Shown: positions 61,318-64,000 of the stretch, piece after piece
How positions within the stretch are numbered: the first letter of the stretch is position 1
How the letters are laid out: each line of letters begins with the position of its first letter
Origin: Collinsella ihumii
Lineage (GTDB): Bacteria; Actinomycetota; Coriobacteriia; Coriobacteriales; Coriobacteriaceae
DNA: 64,000 bases
Direction of reading: 5' to 3'
NCBI RefSeq assembly: GCF_900046475.1
Contig: NZ_FCOU01000012.1
Location: 62,001-126,000 of the forward strand
Position numbers and translations under genes: made by a program
The notes under the pieces: generated by a model
Seen by the model: only the letters and a program-made list of their open reading frames with translations
Told to the model about the DNA's origin: nothing
The model's database searches: none

Positions 61318-61983
61318 CTAGTCGTCCGCGACCGTCACGCCCAGCAGGCCGACGAGCGCGAGGGTCTGCTCGACGCTCACCTTCGCGCCGCGTAGCTCGC
61401 GAAAGTCGCTCGAGAGCACCGGGGCGGCAAACTCGCAGGTCGAAAGGTCGATGCCCGCAAGCGGCGTGCCGAACACGTCGATTCGCGTCAGATCGCATCC
61501 GTCGAACTCCGCGCGCTTCAGGCGCGTCCGCTGCATCGCCGCCTCGATCAGGCGCACCGCGCGCATGCACAGCACATCGACGGTGCATTCGGACAGGTTC
61601 GCATAGCTCAGGTCGCTCGAGGAGACGGCGACGCCGGCGAGCCGGGCCTGCAGAAGGCGCAGGCCCGGTGCCGAGCAGTCGACCATATCGCAGCGGTTGA
61701 GCCACGCCCGGTCCATGGAGCACCGGATGAACCGGCAGCCCTGGAAGCGCACATCGCGAAACGTGCACCCGCTGAAATCGACGCCGTCGAACGTGCAGCC
61801 GCGAAACGCCACGGTATCGAACGTCGCCGATTCCGCGTCCTCGTAGGAAAGCTCGAGCCCCACAAACGCCGTGTTACCCACCTGCGCGTCGCCCTCGGCG
61901 AACAGGTCGAGCAGCTCCTCGGCATTGATGTGGGCCCCGAGCGCCTCGGGCACCTTGGCGAACGAGGGGACCCGCCGCGCCAT
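61318..61983 (-). CDS. Pentapeptide-repeat protein
   Basis: A 221-residue protein. From residue 52 onward it is built of A(D/N)LxX-type five-residue repeats (FDTVAFRGCTFDGVDFSGCT, then FRDVRFQGCRFIRC and DLSYANLSECTVDVLCM), giving a right-handed quadrilateral beta helix. The N-terminal 50 residues are helical. Such proteins can mimic DNA or protect gyrase, but no evidence here points to that. Its start overlaps the stop of the PARG-like gene by one base, so the two are translationally coupled. Confidence 0.85.
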   Translation of the reverse strand: MARRVPSFAKVPEALGAHINAEELLDLFAEGDAQVGNTAFVGLELSYEDAESATFDTVAFRGCTFDGVDFSGCTFRDVRFQGCRFIRCSMDRAWLNRCDMVDCSAPGLRLLQARLAGVAVSSSDLSYANLSECTVDVLCMRAVRLIEAAMQRTRLKRAEFDGCDLTRIDVFGTPLAGIDLSTCEFAAPVLSSDFRELRGAKVSVEQTLALVGLLGVTVADD

Positions 61984-62891
61984 TACAGGTACTTCCTCCA
62001 GTCGTCCTCCTCCTCGGCGGCCGCCTCCGCCGCAGCATCCGCCGCGGCCTTGGCGCGGGCGGCCTGCATGTCGGAGTAGGACTCGCCGTTTTGCTCGGGG
62101 AAGCAGGCGAAGGCGTGCTCGAAGCGCGGGAGGTTGTCGTCGTAGCGGGTCTTGGGGATGGCGAACCAGACCTCCTCGAGCGCATGGGCGCCCGAGGCGA
62201 GCTCCGCGCGGAACATCTCGGCGACCGCGCTCGCGTCCCAGCCGAAGGCGCCGCAGCCGTATGCGCCGAGCACGGCCTTCTTGATTCCACGCGCGTCGAT
62301 GAGGTCGAGCACGAAGCGGATGCGGTCGCGCATGGCGTCCGCAAGGACCTCATCGGAGACCTTGTACTCCGAGCGGGCGCGGCGTGCGTTCGGGGCGGCC
62401 GCCACGACCACGTCGGCGTAGGCGTGGATCTTGCCGCGGCCGAAGCGCACGGCGGGCACCACCAGCGCGCGGTTGCGGTACAGTTCGCAGTTGAGGTTGC
62501 GGCGACGGTTCTCGGCGTACCAGTCTCCGAACGTCTCGAGGACGTTGCCCAGATAGGACTCGCGGCACAGCGACTGCTCCTGACCGGCCGCACCGCGCGA
62601 GAAGCCGCCGGCGGGATTCACGAACGAGGCGAAATCGAGGACCGCGAGATCGCAGAAGGCGGCACGTCCGCGCCCATTTTCCAAGATGACGGCGACGGCA
62701 TCGGCGTCGACGACGCTCACCTGGGGGACGCGCCCCTCTTCGACCTCATGGGCCGGGGCGCCGTCGTAGCGCACCGTGCCCTGCTGCGCCTGCTCGATTT
62801 CCTTCGCATAGCGCGCGGCCATCTGCTCGATGTGCTTTTTCGCCGCGTCCGCGCGCGCCGCCTTACGGGGATTCTCCCTGCGCTCCGCCAT
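61983..62891 (-). CDS. TIGR02452 family poly(ADP-ribose) glycohydrolase-like protein
   Basis: A 302-residue macrodomain-type protein. The start at 62891 has AAAGGAG upstream. The catalytic loop FVNPAGGFSRGAAGQEQSLC near residue 95 corresponds to the PARG signature GGGx6QEE; the second Glu is replaced by Gln (QEQ), and the third Gly of the GGG by Phe. KAVLGAYGCGAFGWD is the second diphosphate-binding loop. The C-terminus is Ala/Glu-rich. It may remove ADP-ribose from proteins or nucleic acids. It overlaps the downstream pentapeptide-repeat gene. Confidence 0.85.
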   Translation of the reverse strand: MAERRENPRKAARADAAKKHIEQMAARYAKEIEQAQQGTVRYDGAPAHEVEEGRVPQVSVVDADAVAVILENGRGRAAFCDLAVLDFASFVNPAGGFSRGAAGQEQSLCRESYLGNVLETFGDWYAENRRRNLNCELYRNRALVVPAVRFGRGKIHAYADVVVAAAPNARRARSEYKVSDEVLADAMRDRIRFVLDLIDARGIKKAVLGAYGCGAFGWDASAVAEMFRAELASGAHALEEVWFAIPKTRYDDNLPRFEHAFACFPEQNGESYSDMQAARAKAAADAAAEAAAEEEDDWRKYL

Positions 62892-62984
62892 ACTGCATGC
62901 TCCTTTGCCGTACGCATTCGGGATACCTACATGGTGCCTATGATAAACCGTGCGGCGGCGCTTTTGGGACGGGGTCGTTGTCGG

Positions 62985-63062
62985 CCGTCGGTGCAAATCG
63001 GGGACGTACCTGTTGCATGCATGCATGCACGCAACAGGTACGTCCCCGATTTGCACCGACGG
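62985..63062. repeat. 32-bp-arm perfect hairpin (GGGGACGTACC family)
   Basis: CCGTCGGTGCAAATCGGGGA (62985 onward) pairs exactly over 32 bases with 63031-63062; the 14-base loop is ATGCATGCATGCAC. The core CAAATCGGGGACGTACC matches the element at 6862-6970. It lies between divergent genes. Confidence 0.85.
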
Positions 63063-63195
63063 CACCGACCCAAATAGCACCATCATGGTATGACGGTGTT
63101 GACCGGCCATCCGGGTAGGTCATGGAATGAAACTCCGGTATCATGTCTTGAGTTCTGACCATTTTTCGTCCGCAAACGGTGGTTTCGCCTTGTCC

Positions 63196-64000
63196 ATGGA
63201 GTTCTTCATTCCATATATCTGTGTGGCCGCGGCGGCCTTTATCACCACCTATGCCTGCGTACCGCTCGCACGGCGCCTGGCGATCCGCCTGAACGCCGTC
63301 GACTATCCCTCCAAGCGCCGCATCAACAAGACGCCCATCCCCCGCATGGGAGGCGTCGCGGTGCTCCTCGGGCTCGTCGCCGCCCTCATCGTCCAGCTCA
63401 TCGGCACGTGGTACTTCCACTGGCCGCCCGTGCTGATCCCGCACCCGAGCATGAGCATCAACTATCCCCTGCTCGGAGTGTCGTTTCTGCTAATCTTTCT
63501 GACCGGCGCGGTCGACGACGTCGTCCAGCTGCGCCCGCGCGCAAAGCTCGCAGGCCAGCTCGTCGCCGCCATCTGCGCCGTCGCGAGCGGCGTGGCCATC
63601 AACTCGGTCGTCAACCCGTTCGGAACCGACTACATCCAGCTCGGGTGGCTCTCCTACCCCATCACGGTGATCTACCTCATCGCGTACAGCAACATCATCA
63701 ACCTGGTCGACGGCCTCGACGGACTCGCCACGGGCATCTCCGCCATCGCCTCGATCTCCATGTTCTCGTTCGCCGTGCTGGCCGGCCGCGTAGACGCCGC
63801 GGCGCTCGCCATCGCCCTCATGGGCAGCTGCTTCGCGTTTTTGCGCTACAACTTCCACCCGGCAAGCATCTTTCTCGGCGATTCGGGCGCGCTGCTGCTC
63901 GGCTTCGCGCTGGGCACCATCTCGCTGCTCAACGTGTCGCGCACCGCGGCCCTGACCTCGCTCATCATCCCGCTCATCGTCGCGGGCGTGCCCATCATCG
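63196..64000 (+). CDS. WecA/TagO-family undecaprenyl-phosphate glycosyl-1-phosphate transferase, truncated by the window
   Basis: At least 268 residues of a polytopic membrane protein. The Asp-rich catalytic loop LTGAVDDVVQLRPRAKLAG follows helix 3, NIINLVDGLDGLATGI is the second conserved loop, and RYNFHPASIFLGDSGALLLG the third. These mark the group that transfers a sugar 1-phosphate to undecaprenyl phosphate to start a wall teichoic-acid-like or other secondary polymer. RRINKTPIPRMGGVAVLLG in the first cytoplasmic loop is typical. The ribosome binding site is weak, so the start could be the TTG six bases earlier. The polymer may anchor SLH proteins such as the protease at 9767. Confidence 0.9.
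   Translation, partial: MEFFIPYICVAAAAFITTYACVPLARRLAIRLNAVDYPSKRRINKTPIPRMGGVAVLLGLVAALIVQLIGTWYFHWPPVLIPHPSMSINYPLLGVSFLLIFLTGAVDDVVQLRPRAKLAGQLVAAICAVASGVAINSVVNPFGTDYIQLGWLSYPITVIYLIAYSNIINLVDGLDGLATGISAIASISMFSFAVLAGRVDAAALAIALMGSCFAFLRYNFHPASIFLGDSGALLLGFALGTISLLNVSRTAALTSLIIPLIVAGVPII

Overview
The window looks like a chromosomal segment of a high-GC Gram-positive bacterium. The style of the proteins, an SLH-anchored S8 protease, a Tat-type PstS lipoprotein and gene content recalling Collinsella-like Coriobacteriia suggest Actinomycetota, class Coriobacteriia. That placement is inference, since no rRNA or taxon marker was compared. The segment is gene-dense. Many intergenic gaps hold palindromes or paired inverted repeats.

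Layout. 0.3-6.2 kb: two hypothetical proteins, EttA, TcdA and a TatD-type hydrolase. 6.5-9.4 kb: a small membrane protein, a HAD phosphatase and Pgi. 9.8-13.8 kb: a large secreted subtilase with three SLH repeats. 14-20.2 kb: a membrane protein, an ABC-F ATPase and the pstSCAB phosphate operon, with 11-bp-spaced direct repeats (candidate Pho box) upstream. 20.9-28.3 kb: an M20 dipeptidase, two HAD phosphatases, an SMR transporter, ribosomal protein S1, a 39-aa ORF inside an inverted-repeat element, and a cysteine-desulfidase-like protein. 28.5-37 kb: argH and argG, an MFS transporter, a Cof-type HAD and polA. 37.6-39.2 kb: a TIGR04076-like protein, a chimeric gene remnant and a Crp/Fnr-type regulator.

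39.7-52.3 kb is a complete type I-E CRISPR-Cas locus: 49 repeats, 48 spacers, a leader, then cas2-cas1-cas6e-cas5e-cas7e-cse2-cse1 and cas3, all read leftward. A frameshifted DEDDh exonuclease lies just upstream of cas3. The gap between cas3 and cse1 holds a degenerate mini-CRISPR whose pseudo-spacer seed (11 nt) matches DNA inside the predicted cse1 promoter, next to an AAC trinucleotide. This is the best candidate for an undescribed regulatory system: a crRNA-like RNA that would let Cascade repress its own operon.

53.2-64 kb: an M18 aminopeptidase, a 245-bp MITE-like element, YaaA, small proteins, a TPP riboswitch with thiC, thiM, thiE and thiD, an overlapping pair of PARG-like and pentapeptide-repeat genes, and a truncated WecA/MraY-family transferase. 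thiE is interrupted by 157 bp carrying Nextera mosaic ends and a TruSeq-like adapter fragment. This is an assembly artefact and shows that the sequence comes from a draft assembly built from short reads.
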